Assembly: GCA_033765305.1 (NCBI GenBank)
Contig: JANRID010000025.1
Span: 1 to 51,370 of the forward strand
Origin: RDXT01 sp033765305
Lineage (GTDB): Bacteria; Bacteroidota; Bacteroidia; J057
Length of the DNA: 51,370 nucleotides
Direction: 5' to 3'
A program made the position numbers and the translations under genes. Positions 11,538 to 21,152 of the stretch are shown here, one piece after another (the first letter of the stretch is position 1; the number at the start of each line of letters is the position of its first letter). The notes under the pieces were generated by a model, which did not search any database, was not told the DNA's origin, and worked only from the letters and a program-made list of their open reading frames with translations.

Positions 11538-14500
11538 ATGTATCTTTCTGCGCTTGTTTCCAGGCTGCTGCGTGCCTCCTGTGCAGCCTGCCTCCTGCTG
11601 ATGGCCTCTCCCGTCCGCAGTCAGTGGACAGCCTCCCCCTTCCCGCTGCCGGCGGGCCAGTTGCATGACGTCATGGCCTCGCCGCCTTCATGGGCCAGCC
11701 AGCCCCAGATTTTTATTGCGGCAGACAAGGGCCTGTACCGGAGTTCCGACCAGGGCGCTACCTGGATCAAGGTGCCGGCTGCAACGGAGGTCAACCCCTT
11801 CCACCAGGCTGTGTTTCAGCGTACCCGGTTTACCCACCTGTCGTCCGGAGGCCTCTATGTCTATGCCGGCGGCATCGACACGGTGGCCGGGCAGTACGTG
11901 GTCTTCCATCGGACCAACGCGAACGCCTTCAAGTTTTCGCTCCTCTTCACCGGGCCGCCCGGCGTTCAGTACCGGGATCTGGTAGGCAGCACAGCCTTTG
12001 GCGACAGCGGCTATGTAAACAGCACCCAGCCGTTCTACCCCGCCAAGCCGATGCTCCGCAGCGGATCGTATCTGGATTGCCCCGGATTCCGGTTCGTGGT
12101 GGCTCCGAATCTGGTTGCGGTCAGCACCAGCTGCATCTCCAGCACCTTCACGGTACAGAACAGCTCGGAGCAGTTCGAGGGGGTGGCGATGGTGTATACC
12201 ACCCAGGGGCACCGGCTGGTCGCCTACGGCCCGCAGGGGCTGGCGCTTTCCGTGACAAGCGGATCGCTTTGGTCGCCGATTCCGTTCTACGGCCCGCCTG
12301 TTGCCGGACGGAATATCAGCTACCTCCCCTCGACGGACAAGCTCTATTACTGCACATCGGACGGCATCTATGTCGCAGATACGGTGCTGCATATCTTCGA
12401 GCGGATGACCGGCAGTGCGGGATACTCTGTCAAACATGCTGCGATCGTCCCGGGCGGCACGTCCGTTGCGATCTGCGATCAAGGCATCCTGCTCAAAACC
12501 ACCCAGGCATTCGGGCCGGTGATGCCTGCGGCGGCGTTCACGATGCCGGAGCAGATCTGCCTGGGGGCGTCTGCGGCGGCTGTGGTCACCGGCAATCCGC
12601 AGTACAGCTACACCTGGCTCCTCAATGGCGCTGCGGCAGGCAGCGGGCTACAGTTTACCCCGGCGGTTTCAGCGCCGGGGATCTACACGATTCAGCTCAT
12701 CGCGGACAACGGCGCCTCCACCGACACCCTGACGCGGACCCTGACCGTACACACACCGCCGCCGCCCGCGCAGGCGGCGATCCTCGGCCTGCCCCTCTGC
12801 GAGCCTGGCAGCGTGCAGATCCAGCTGACAGGCACCCAGGCCGGGCTGTCCTACGCCCTGTACCGCCAGCCAGGCCAGGTGCTGCTCGGGACCAGCTCCG
12901 GGGGCGCTGGCCTGTTTCAAAGCGGAATGATTGCCGACTCGGCTGTTTTTCAGGTGCGTACAACCGACCCGCAGACCCAGTGCAGTGCCTGGGCGCCTCA
13001 GGCGCCGCAGGTGCGGGTCGAGCATGTGGACGCCAGGTTCCAGATGGAATGGCTCAATGCGCTGGCCCAGGAGCCCGTTCTGCCCCTCAACGGTTCCAGC
13101 GGGTTTATTGCTGCCTATGCCTGGGACTTTGGCCCGAGCGCCAGCACGCCGTTCAGTACTGCTGCGCACCCCGCAGCTGTTTCGTTTCCGAATACCGGCC
13201 TGCAAACCGTGACGCTGACGGCAACCAGCCCAGACGGGTGCTCCGATACGGCGGTCTGGACCGGTCCCCAGGTTGTATCCCTGCCTCCGTCCAATCCGTT
13301 CAACTGGGCGCTCGGATTTCCCGGCTCGGCGGACGGGATCTACGGGCCCGACTACAGCCACGATCTGGTTCAGGGTGCCGACGGGGATCTGTACGTAGCC
13401 GGCGGATACGGCAGCACCCAATTCCGCAGCCGCGCAGGCCGCAGCAGCTCGCTCGACAGCATCGCGGGCGGGTTTCTCGCCCGTTACAGCGAGGCAGGCA
13501 TGCTCCGGTGGCTGGTGTACACTACTGATACTGTAAATGCCAACGAGCAGACCGGACAGCCCGTGTTCACCAGCGTAGCGCTGGATCCGGCCGGGCAGAT
13601 CTATCTGGCCGGTCTGATCGCCGACAGCGCAGTATTCACCGACAATACGGGCCGGCGGACCCGGCTGGCCAGCACCCCGATGACCGCTGCGCGCGGGGTG
13701 CTCATAAAACTGGACCCGAAGGGCCGGCTGCAATGGCATGTGGAGCTGCTGCATCTGGAGCCGATCGAAACAGAGACCGACGCGGCAGGCTATGTGTATC
13801 TGCTGGCCGGTGCCCCGTTTAACTGGAGCATCCTGCAAGCTGACGGGACGCTGTATCAGCCGTCCAATCCGCCCTCCGGCATGGCCCGGCACGTCCTGCT
13901 CAAGATCAGTCCGGCCGGCAGCGTGCTGTGGCACGCGTGGCAGTACTCGGCATCAGGCTACTACACGCAGTTCCACGACTTGCATGCCCACGGCGGAAAG
14001 CTGTACCTCAGCGGCCAGGCTGGCGGGGATCTCTATCTGACATCAGCCGATGGCACGGCAGATTCGGTACTGATTGGGGGACTGGTGCCCGACGGGCTGC
14101 TGCTCCAGTATGATACCGCCGGAGTAGTGAACTGGAACCTCCGGATGAATTCCATTACGGACGATCCGGTATTCACGCAAAGCTTCGACCATTTCTACCA
14201 GATCGGCACGGATGCAGCGGGCAACCTCTATGTGAGCGGGCAGGCAGACGGCGTGCTGTCGATCGACTCGGCGTCTGCGGTGGTGTTCACCACCAGCAGC
14301 GGAGGCTCGGATACGCTCCATGCGCGAGGTCCCGTCGTGGTCTCATACGATCCGCAGGGGGCTTTCCGCTGGGCCAACGGCGCCTCCGGCAATATCGTCA
14401 TGAGCGGGGCAGCACTTGCGGTTACGCCCGCGGGAGATGTGTTCACGGCGGGGGAACGCGGATTCTCTGCCGGGCCCATCGGCGCGGAATTTACCTCCAC

Positions 14501-16055
14501 CTCCGGCGTATCCATCCTGGACAGCTCGCAGTGCACCGCCTGCCTGGCCATGCTGAAATACGATGCCTATGGGGTTCTGGAATGGTTTGCCACCGAACAG
14601 GGCCCGTTTACGGACAACCAGGCCGCAGGATTTTCAGTACATGGAATTGCGGCCCATCCCAATGGCGCCTTGTCTGTGTCTGGGAAAATATCCCTGACAA
14701 CTGGCGCGCCGGACGCTGTATTCGGCCCGGATACCCTGCATGGCATTGTGAACGATGTGTATCTGGCGCGGGTGCATCCCGGAAGCGGCGGCCCGCGCGG
14801 CATCATCCGCGCCCGCGTACTGAATCAGGAGGCGGAACTGTGCGGCGGCGACACCCTGCGGCTCGATGTATCGATGATCGAGGGCATCTCGCAGGCGCCT
14901 GGGAACCTCTTCAGCCTGGAGCTGACCGACACGCTGGGCAGTTTCCGGCATCCGCAAATATTGGGCTCCTGGCCCGGAACACAGCTCTCGGATACCCTGC
15001 AGGTCCCCATTCCCTACGAGCTGCCGCCCTTCAGCGGGTACCGGCTCCGGATGATTGCCTCGGACCCGCCCCGGGTGTCCTACGGACAGACACAGGCCAT
15101 GCAGTACCTCGAACCCGGCATATCTGCCGATGCGGCATTCTGCCCGGATGTGCCGGTCACGGTCAGTGCTTCCGCGGGACTCGGCTACCAGTGGATGCCC
15201 GCCGCCGAGGTCTCCGATCCGGCTGCGCAAACCGTCCTGTTCACCGGCAGCCTGCCGGCGGCGCTGCTGGCCCGCGTGCAGCTCGCCTGCGGCGTGCAAG
15301 TCGATACCTTCCGGATCCGCCGCCATGAGACCGGCTCCATCACCGCTCCGAAAGCCAGCCCGCAGATCTGCCTGGGCGACAGCATTACGCTTGAAGCGGC
15401 AGGCGGCACATCATACAGCTGGACGACCGGCTCCGGTACGGGAAGCTGGACCGGAAGCACCATTTCCGTAGCGCCATCGGGACCGGAGTCGTATGTGGTT
15501 TCGATTTTCAACAGTGAGACCTCCTGCCTGACCACCGACACGGTCCAGGTCGCGGTGCTGCCCCTGCCCTCGGGCGAAATCGAGGTCCAGGACAGCCTGC
15601 TGACGGCCCCCGCCGGATATATCTATCAATGGTATCTCGACGGCCAGCCGATTCCGGGCGCGCGGGGCCCGTCGTATGCGCCGGAGGCCAGCGGATCTTA
15701 TCAGGTGCTGCTCACCGATACGGCAGGCTGCGCATTCCTGACTGGTGCCGCAGCCTTCATCCGGACGGATCTTGCGCCGCAGGCCGGCATCTCATGCACC
15801 CTCTACCCCAATCCTGCCGTGCAGTCGATGCGGCTGCGCTTTTCGGCCGCAGCAGCCGGCGCCCTGCATATCCGGATCAGCAGCCTGGACGGCCGCACCG
15901 TATCGGAATGGCGCAGCGCGGGCAGCCTGCCTGCCGGCGAACATGACCTGGAACTCATTCCCCCCGGCTCCACGCTGCCGGCAGGGCTGTACTGGGTGCA
16001 GATCACGGCCGGAACCAGCCGCTTCGCGGCCCTGGCCAGCTGGCGTACAGAATAA
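11538..16055 (+). CDS. Large T9SS cargo protein with PKD, Ig-like and beta-propeller-type repeats
   Basis: A 1505-residue secreted protein with a signal peptide (residues 1 to about 28, ending VRSQ). Residues 30-320 look like a propeller (FIAADKGLYRSSDQGATW). Ig-like segments follow, then a PKD domain around 525-575 (AYAWDFGPSAST, FPNTGLQTVTLTATSPDGC). Residues 600-1080 carry SBBP-like repeats (GADGDLYVAGGYGST, DAAGNLYVSGQADG). More Ig/gliding-motility-type modules follow, and the last 75 residues form a T9SS type A sorting domain (YPNPAVQSMRLRF to PAGLYWVQI). It should cross the outer membrane by T9SS and stay on the surface or be released. A -7-like TATCTTTC overlaps the ATG, but the signal peptide supports this start. 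It ends in a hairpin shared with the convergent comA gene. Confidence 0.9.
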   Translation: MYLSALVSRLLRASCAACLLLMASPVRSQWTASPFPLPAGQLHDVMASPPSWASQPQIFIAADKGLYRSSDQGATWIKVPAATEVNPFHQAVFQRTRFTHLSSGGLYVYAGGIDTVAGQYVVFHRTNANAFKFSLLFTGPPGVQYRDLVGSTAFGDSGYVNSTQPFYPAKPMLRSGSYLDCPGFRFVVAPNLVAVSTSCISSTFTVQNSSEQFEGVAMVYTTQGHRLVAYGPQGLALSVTSGSLWSPIPFYGPPVAGRNISYLPSTDKLYYCTSDGIYVADTVLHIFERMTGSAGYSVKHAAIVPGGTSVAICDQGILLKTTQAFGPVMPAAAFTMPEQICLGASAAAVVTGNPQYSYTWLLNGAAAGSGLQFTPAVSAPGIYTIQLIADNGASTDTLTRTLTVHTPPPPAQAAILGLPLCEPGSVQIQLTGTQAGLSYALYRQPGQVLLGTSSGGAGLFQSGMIADSAVFQVRTTDPQTQCSAWAPQAPQVRVEHVDARFQMEWLNALAQEPVLPLNGSSGFIAAYAWDFGPSASTPFSTAAHPAAVSFPNTGLQTVTLTATSPDGCSDTAVWTGPQVVSLPPSNPFNWALGFPGSADGIYGPDYSHDLVQGADGDLYVAGGYGSTQFRSRAGRSSSLDSIAGGFLARYSEAGMLRWLVYTTDTVNANEQTGQPVFTSVALDPAGQIYLAGLIADSAVFTDNTGRRTRLASTPMTAARGVLIKLDPKGRLQWHVELLHLEPIETETDAAGYVYLLAGAPFNWSILQADGTLYQPSNPPSGMARHVLLKISPAGSVLWHAWQYSASGYYTQFHDLHAHGGKLYLSGQAGGDLYLTSADGTADSVLIGGLVPDGLLLQYDTAGVVNWNLRMNSITDDPVFTQSFDHFYQIGTDAAGNLYVSGQADGVLSIDSASAVVFTTSSGGSDTLHARGPVVVSYDPQGAFRWANGASGNIVMSGAALAVTPAGDVFTAGERGFSAGPIGAEFTSTSGVSILDSSQCTACLAMLKYDAYGVLEWFATEQGPFTDNQAAGFSVHGIAAHPNGALSVSGKISLTTGAPDAVFGPDTLHGIVNDVYLARVHPGSGGPRGIIRARVLNQEAELCGGDTLRLDVSMIEGISQAPGNLFSLELTDTLGSFRHPQILGSWPGTQLSDTLQVPIPYELPPFSGYRLRMIASDPPRVSYGQTQAMQYLEPGISADAAFCPDVPVTVSASAGLGYQWMPAAEVSDPAAQTVLFTGSLPAALLARVQLACGVQVDTFRIRRHETGSITAPKASPQICLGDSITLEAAGGTSYSWTTGSGTGSWTGSTISVAPSGPESYVVSIFNSETSCLTTDTVQVAVLPLPSGEIEVQDSLLTAPAGYIYQWYLDGQPIPGARGPSYAPEASGSYQVLLTDTAGCAFLTGAAAFIRTDLAPQAGISCTLYPNPAVQSMRLRFSAAAAGALHIRISSLDGRTVSEWRSAGSLPAGEHDLELIPPGSTLPAGLYWVQITAGTSRFAALASWRTE

Positions 16056-16127
16056 GCAGCACATCCGCCCCCATTTCCCTGCCTGTGCGCCGGGCGTGCA
16101 GGCAGGGAAGCGGGCGGAGGGCTTATT
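16051..16127. terminator. Large bidirectional hairpin that includes both stop codons
   Basis: Nested complementary arms: AATAAGC (16051-16057) with GCTTATT (16121-16127), TCCGCCC (16064-16070) with GGGCGGA (16112-16118), and TTCCCTGCCTG (16075-16085) with CAGGCAGGGAA (16099-16109). The outermost stem contains the TAA of the T9SS cargo gene and, on the other strand, the TAA of comA. There is no long T tract, so it may act as a bidirectional terminator or as a 3'-end protector. Confidence 0.65.
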
Positions 16128-16887
16128 TGTCGAGGAATGTAAAAAAGGTATCGCCGCGCAGGCCGAGGCGCAGGGTTTCGAGCGGAATGGCTTCTGCCGG
16201 GGCGATGTTGCCGAGATTCACGTTGCTGCCCATAGCCTGGATAAACCAAACCTGCTGGCTTTTCAGCGGAGCCTCCCACATGATGCGCTCACCGGGCACA
16301 TCGCGGAGGATCTCCTCGATCAGGTCGGTGCGGACGGCGCCGTCTTCGCGGAACGCGCCTACATTGCCGCCTTCGCGGGCCTCGGCGATCACCTTCCAGG
16401 AGCCGGCATCCAGCTCGCGCTGCATCATTTCCACCCACTGATAGGGGGCGAGGATTTTCTTGGTGCTTTTGCTGCCCACTTCGGAGAGCACGCGGCGGTC
16501 TTTGGCCAGGGTACGGATCAGGTCGAGCTTGTCCTCGATCGGCATTTCGACAGAGCCGTCGGAGACCTCCACGTATTCCAGCCCGTATTCATCCAGGATG
16601 CGGTAGTATTCCGGCATCTGCCTGCGGATATAAAAGGCCTCCAGCAGCGTGCCGCCGAAGTAAAACGGGATGTTGTGGGCGCGGTACACGTCGAGCTTGG
16701 TGCGCAGGTTGGGGGTAACGGCGGAGGTAGCCCAGCCCAGCTTGACGACATCGGTGTAATCGGCGGCCACGCTGAGGAAATCTTCCGCTTCGCGCACGCT
16801 GAGGCCCTTGTCCATGATCATGGTGATGCCTTCGTTGCGGGGCTTTTCGCTGCGCGGCGGTATCTGGGAGAGGGGGTAGTTGAGCAT
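16123..16887 (-). CDS. comA: Phosphosulfolactate synthase family (ComA-like)
   Basis: A 254-residue protein of the ComA family, a TIM-barrel enzyme that adds sulfite to phosphoenolpyruvate to give phosphosulfolactate, the first step of methanogen coenzyme M synthesis. Family signatures are throughout: PRNEGITMIMDKGLS, TDVVKLGWATSAV, YFGGTLLEAFY, EYVEVSDGSVEMP, RVLSEVGSKST, VIAEAREGGNVG, RIMWEAPLKSQQVWFIQ and GSNVNLGNI. Bacteroidota do not make coenzyme M; the likely product role is sulfolactate or sulfonate-lipid precursor synthesis, which is inference. No other pathway gene is adjacent. A TAGCTTGC -7-like box lies about 33 nt upstream on the minus strand. Length matches the family. Confidence 0.88.
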   Translation of the reverse strand: MLNYPLSQIPPRSEKPRNEGITMIMDKGLSVREAEDFLSVAADYTDVVKLGWATSAVTPNLRTKLDVYRAHNIPFYFGGTLLEAFYIRRQMPEYYRILDEYGLEYVEVSDGSVEMPIEDKLDLIRTLAKDRRVLSEVGSKSTKKILAPYQWVEMMQRELDAGSWKVIAEAREGGNVGAFREDGAVRTDLIEEILRDVPGERIMWEAPLKSQQVWFIQAMGSNVNLGNIAPAEAIPLETLRLGLRGDTFFTFLDK

Positions 16888-17039
16888 AACCAGCTGAAAT
16901 TAACCATGCAGAATGAGGCGCAAGCTACATGCAGCGCCGGGGAATTCCAAGATCCCGCCGGCAGGCCCGGCAGCGTGAATCTTGCATGAATCAAAAATTT
17001 CAGCGACTTTATGCCTCGTTCCATTCACACCCGCTTCTC

Positions 17040-20000
17040 ATGAGCCAAAAACCGGCTTTATACGCCCTCATCATCGGGGTAAACGAATATCCGCAAGGCA
17101 TCCCCCCGCTCGGCGGATGTGTCAACGATGCGAAGGCGCTCGAAGCCTTCCTGCGCGACACCTACGCAGACGACTTCAGCCTGAATCTCGCGGTCCTGCT
17201 CAACGGCGATGCCACCCGCGAAGCGGTCATCGGGCAGTTCCGCACCTTCCTGAGCCGGGCTGGCAAGGGGGACACGGTGTTTTTCCACTACAGCGGCCAC
17301 GGAAGCCGCGAGCAAGCCCCTCCCGAATTCAAAGCGCTGGCGCCTTCCGGCAAAAACGAGACTCTGGTGCTTTCCGACAGCCGCAAGCCGGGCGGCCTGG
17401 ACCTGGCCGACAAGGAGCTGGCTGTGCTGCTGCACGAGGTGGCCCGCAAGGAGCCGCATCTGGTGGTATCGATGGACTCTTGCCATTCGGGCAATGTCAC
17501 CCGCAGCACCGACGATTTCCGCCTGGGCGCCAAGCGCCAGGCCGAGCGGGAAGGCCATACCCGTTCGCTGGACTCCTACATTGACGGTTATTATACCCGG
17601 CAGCTCCGGGAGCAGGGCGGGCTGGATGTTCCCCTTTCCCGCCACATCCTGCTGGCCGCCTGCGACAAAACCGAATCCGCCCACGAGACCACCGACAGCC
17701 GGGGCCTCTTTACCTCCTCCATGCAGCGCGTGCTCGCAGTTTCCGGCAAGGACATCTCCTACGCCGACCTGTTCCTGCGCACACGCATCGTCATCCGGCA
17801 GGCATCTGATAATCAGTCGCCCCAGTTTGAGACCTACGAATACTTCAACAGCCGCGAGCGCTTCCTCACCGGCCGCGCCGCCGCGAAGGATGCCGGGCGC
17901 AAGCTCTATTTCCTCCCCGGCAAGGGCGGCTGGATCATGGATTACGGCATTCTGCAGGGGCTGCCTGCCGACGGCGCCCAGCCGGTCACGCTCGACATCT
18001 ATCCCGAGCGCGGCGCAGCCGAAGAGCCGCTTGGGCATGGCAAGGTCACGGCCGTCTATCCCGGCCGCAGCGTGATCGAGCCCCAGATCCAGTTGGACCA
18101 GCGGTTTACCTATGAGGCCCGCATCACCAGCCTGCCGCAGCCTCCGATGGCGGTACAGCTGCAGGGCGATGCGGATGGGGTGCAGCGTTTCGAGGCGTAT
18201 CTGGCCGGGCATCCGGAATTTCCCTTTACGCCAGCTGCACAGGCCGATTATACCATTACAGCAGAAGCGCCCTTCACCTACCTGCTCCATCACCAGCCCT
18301 CCGGCCTGATGATTCAGGGGGCCCGGGGCGCAGGCGCCTGGGACGAAACGAGCGTGCAGCATCTGTGCGAAACCCTGCAGTCCGTATATGCGTGGCACCG
18401 GGTCCGCAGCCTCCACAACCGTCAGCCGGTATCCCTGCAGCCGGACGATGTGCAGCTGCTGTATCTCGAACGGCTGGCCGGACAGGAAATCGAGCATGAA
18501 GGCACGGCGCTCGTGGATTGTCTCGAAGAAAAACGGCCCGACGGCAAAACTGCCTGGACCTCGTCCTACGCCCTCAAGGTCCGCAACCGCTCCTCGCTGA
18601 AGCTGCATTTCGCCCTGTACTACCTGCCGCCGGACTACCGCATCCAGCTGTTTCCGGGCATCGGCACCTTCGATCTGGAAGCAGGGCAGGAGCAGCTGCT
18701 GTACCAGGGCAAGGCATCGGTGCCCGATCCGCTGAACCAGACCACCAACTTCCTCAAGCTGCTGGTCTCCACCGAGCCCATCGACGGCTTTCTGCTGGAG
18801 CAGGCCAAAATCGACCTGGGCAAGATCGTCAACGGACGCACGCGCAGCCTCTTTGCCGACGAGCCCGCCACCCCTGCCGAAGACTGGATGGCGAAGGATC
18901 TGGAGATCACCCTGGTGCGGCGGCAGGCCGAAGTGTCTGCACAGCGCGTAACGCTGGCGGGCGGGACTGTGGAAGTCGAAGGGCATGCCGCCCTGGCGGC
19001 CAAGCTGACGGTGCAATCCCTGACCACCGGCACACGCAGCGACAAGATGAGCATCATTCCTTCCCTCCTGCAGCATACAGGCATGAAACCCGTCAGCCTG
19101 AGCAAACAGGAGGGCCAACACGACATCCTCGAACTCCACGACCTCGTCAATCCGCAGTCGGTGACGCCGGAGCAGCCGCTCCATCTCAAGCTCAAGGGCC
19201 TGCTGAACCCCGGCGAGTGGACGCTGCCGCTGACCTTCGACGGACAGGACATCATCCCGGCCGGCCCGCCGGTGCAGGCCGACGCGGATGGCAGCGCATC
19301 GGTGCAGATTCATCAGCTGCCGGAAGAGCAGGTCAAAACCCGGAGCCTCGGCAGCGCGCTCAAGCTGACCTTCGGCAAGCTGGCGTACCAGGCACCGGAT
19401 ACCGAGCTGTTCCGGCTGCGGCAGGTCACCTTTGCGGCAGGCAAGCCGGTGATGCAGGAGCTCAATCCGCTGCAGGTGCTGCAGGCGCAGAAGATCCTGG
19501 TGCTCGTTCACGGCATTATCGGCGATACGGAAAGCATTGCAGCAGCCAGCGCAGTGGCAGAGGCGATGAAAAGCCCGGAGCGCCCCGGCGGCTACGACTG
19601 TGTGCTGGCCTTCGACTACGAAAACCTCAACACGCCGATCCGGCAGATCGCGCTCAAATTCAAGGAGGCGCTCTGGCGCGCAGGGCTGAACGAGCAGACC
19701 ATCGTCAGCCGGCCGGGATGGGAGCTGCATATCCTCGCCCATTCGATGGGCGGGCTGGTTTCGCGCTGGTTTATCGAGCGGGAGGGCGGCCATCAGCTGG
19801 TGCGCCGGCTGATTCTATGCGGAACCCCCAATGGAGGCTCGCCGTTTGCCAGCATTGCCCCCTACATCGAGGTGATGCAGGCCGGACTGATGTTTGCGCT
19901 CAATATTCCGGGCCTGTCGCGGCTGCTGCCCTGGGTAACCGCCTTCACGGGCGCGTTTTCTTCCCGTCCGCACGACGAGCTGACCCAGACGCTGTCGGAA

Positions 20001-20327
20001 ATGCATCCGGATCAGTCGGACTTCCTCCGCGACCTGAACAGCAGCCCCGATCCGGGCGTGCCCTATATCATCCTGGCAGGCGATACCTCGCGCTACCAGC
20101 AGACCGAGCTGGACTTTTTCAAGCGGCTGATGGACAAGGCTCAGGTCAAAGTAGGGCAATATTTCAACGACGGCACGCCCAACGACATCGCGGTGGCGAC
20201 GGCGAGCATCCTGAACATTCCGGACCAGCGCCATCCCGCGCCGGAAAAGGTTCCGATTCCCTGCCACCACATGAACTACTTCTGGTTCGGGCCGAGCATC
20301 GAAGCCTTGCGCAGGGCGCTGCAGTAA
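17040..20327 (+). CDS. Caspase-like peptidase fused to a C-terminal lipase-type alpha/beta hydrolase
   Basis: A 1095-residue multidomain protein without a signal peptide. Residues 5-270 form a C14/metacaspase-type domain: ALYALIIGVNEYP, PPLGGCVNDAKALEAFL, catalytic His87 in HYSGHGSRE and Cys148 in SMDSCHSGN. A long middle part (about 300-790) is mainly beta-rich. The last 280 residues are an alpha/beta hydrolase: ILVLVHGIIGD (oxyanion region), nucleophile Ser902 in AHSMGGLVSRW, likely Asp in FNDGTPND and His in PCHHMNYF. It resembles PGAP1/DUF7379-type lipases. A protease and a lipase on one chain suggest a protein whose proteolytic step unleashes membrane-damaging activity; that is inference. 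The start MSQKPALYAL at 17040 is preferred; in-frame ATGs at 16986 and 16929 exist. It is monocistronic, with divergent and convergent neighbours. Confidence 0.85.
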   Translation: MSQKPALYALIIGVNEYPQGIPPLGGCVNDAKALEAFLRDTYADDFSLNLAVLLNGDATREAVIGQFRTFLSRAGKGDTVFFHYSGHGSREQAPPEFKALAPSGKNETLVLSDSRKPGGLDLADKELAVLLHEVARKEPHLVVSMDSCHSGNVTRSTDDFRLGAKRQAEREGHTRSLDSYIDGYYTRQLREQGGLDVPLSRHILLAACDKTESAHETTDSRGLFTSSMQRVLAVSGKDISYADLFLRTRIVIRQASDNQSPQFETYEYFNSRERFLTGRAAAKDAGRKLYFLPGKGGWIMDYGILQGLPADGAQPVTLDIYPERGAAEEPLGHGKVTAVYPGRSVIEPQIQLDQRFTYEARITSLPQPPMAVQLQGDADGVQRFEAYLAGHPEFPFTPAAQADYTITAEAPFTYLLHHQPSGLMIQGARGAGAWDETSVQHLCETLQSVYAWHRVRSLHNRQPVSLQPDDVQLLYLERLAGQEIEHEGTALVDCLEEKRPDGKTAWTSSYALKVRNRSSLKLHFALYYLPPDYRIQLFPGIGTFDLEAGQEQLLYQGKASVPDPLNQTTNFLKLLVSTEPIDGFLLEQAKIDLGKIVNGRTRSLFADEPATPAEDWMAKDLEITLVRRQAEVSAQRVTLAGGTVEVEGHAALAAKLTVQSLTTGTRSDKMSIIPSLLQHTGMKPVSLSKQEGQHDILELHDLVNPQSVTPEQPLHLKLKGLLNPGEWTLPLTFDGQDIIPAGPPVQADADGSASVQIHQLPEEQVKTRSLGSALKLTFGKLAYQAPDTELFRLRQVTFAAGKPVMQELNPLQVLQAQKILVLVHGIIGDTESIAAASAVAEAMKSPERPGGYDCVLAFDYENLNTPIRQIALKFKEALWRAGLNEQTIVSRPGWELHILAHSMGGLVSRWFIEREGGHQLVRRLILCGTPNGGSPFASIAPYIEVMQAGLMFALNIPGLSRLLPWVTAFTGAFSSRPHDELTQTLSEMHPDQSDFLRDLNSSPDPGVPYIILAGDTSRYQQTELDFFKRLMDKAQVKVGQYFNDGTPNDIAVATASILNIPDQRHPAPEKVPIPCHHMNYFWFGPSIEALRRALQ

Positions 20328-20345
20328 CCGTGCGGCGGCCGGGTT

Positions 20346-21089
20346 TTACTGGCCGTCTTTCCAGCGGATGTAGTGGAACACGACCTTTACCTGCTGATCG
20401 TCGGCGGCCTGGCCTGCCGGGAGGGGATTGAATTTCCACTGGCGGACGGCCTCGTTGGTGATCAGCCCCAGGCGCGGCACCGCGGGCGAATGGGGGTAGG
20501 CGCCATAGTACTGATCGATCCAGGCGATCTCGCCGGCGGGATCGATGGTCATGATGGCGGTCACAACGCCCTCATCCTCCACATAGTAGCGGGGTTCGAC
20601 GAGCTGTACGGGCATGCGGGCTCCCAGGCCTTCGATCATGTAGCGCCCGTCCTCGGAGAAGCGCACGCCGCTGCCGGGCTGGTTGAACTGGATCACCACG
20701 CGGACCACCTCTTCGTTCTGTACCGCTTTGGGGCTCAGGGGCATAAACTTCCAGGCCATGACCGCGTCTTTTGCTGCCTGAATCATCTCAGGCGTAGCTG
20801 TAGCAATGGCGGTGGCTTCCTGCACCGCCCGGGACACCTGTCCGGAGGGTGCGATCGTGACGCGCAGGGCGACGAGCCCTGTGCCGTTTCCGTCGTAGAA
20901 CGGCTCAGGCAGGTTCACAGGATTGCGCTTCAGGAACCCTTTTCCATCCAGCCCACGGAAGGCGTAGAGGGTTTCAGGATGCATCAGCTCGATGCGTCCG
21001 CGGCTGGTCCCTGAATCCTGGGCGGGCAGCGAAACAGATAAACAGGCAATGAGCGAGGCAACAGTCCAGACACGTATAAAAGACCTCAT
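20346..21089 (-). CDS. Periplasmic protein with two TonB C-terminal-like domains
   Basis: A 248-residue exported protein (signal peptide MRSFIRVWTVASLIACLSVSLPAQ). It has two copies of a TonB C-terminal-like fold: about residues 50-125 (VALRVTIAPSGQVSRAVQEAT, AVMAWKFMPLSP) and 150-245 (VTAIMTIDPAGEIAWIDQ, AVRQWKFNPLPAG). It lacks the N-terminal membrane anchor and proline-rich spacer of true TonB energy transducers, so it is probably a soluble periplasmic partner rather than a transducer. It lies 63 nt downstream of the M3 peptidase on the same strand and may be co-transcribed. An upstream in-frame start (21134) would bury the signal peptide, so 21089 is chosen. Confidence 0.75.
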   Translation of the reverse strand: MRSFIRVWTVASLIACLSVSLPAQDSGTSRGRIELMHPETLYAFRGLDGKGFLKRNPVNLPEPFYDGNGTGLVALRVTIAPSGQVSRAVQEATAIATATPEMIQAAKDAVMAWKFMPLSPKAVQNEEVVRVVIQFNQPGSGVRFSEDGRYMIEGLGARMPVQLVEPRYYVEDEGVVTAIMTIDPAGEIAWIDQYYGAYPHSPAVPRLGLITNEAVRQWKFNPLPAGQAADDQQVKVVFHYIRWKDGQ

Positions 21090-21152
21090 GTTTCCGGGAA
21101 AAGCTATACACAACTCCCGCGAATTCAGTGCCAAACTTGCATGCGAAGCAGT

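Noticed and set aside
17058..19793. 911-codon open frame on the minus strand
   Set aside because: Antisense to the caspase-lipase gene; composition is that of a reverse-strand echo (long runs of Gly, Val, Leu, Arg) with no domain motif.
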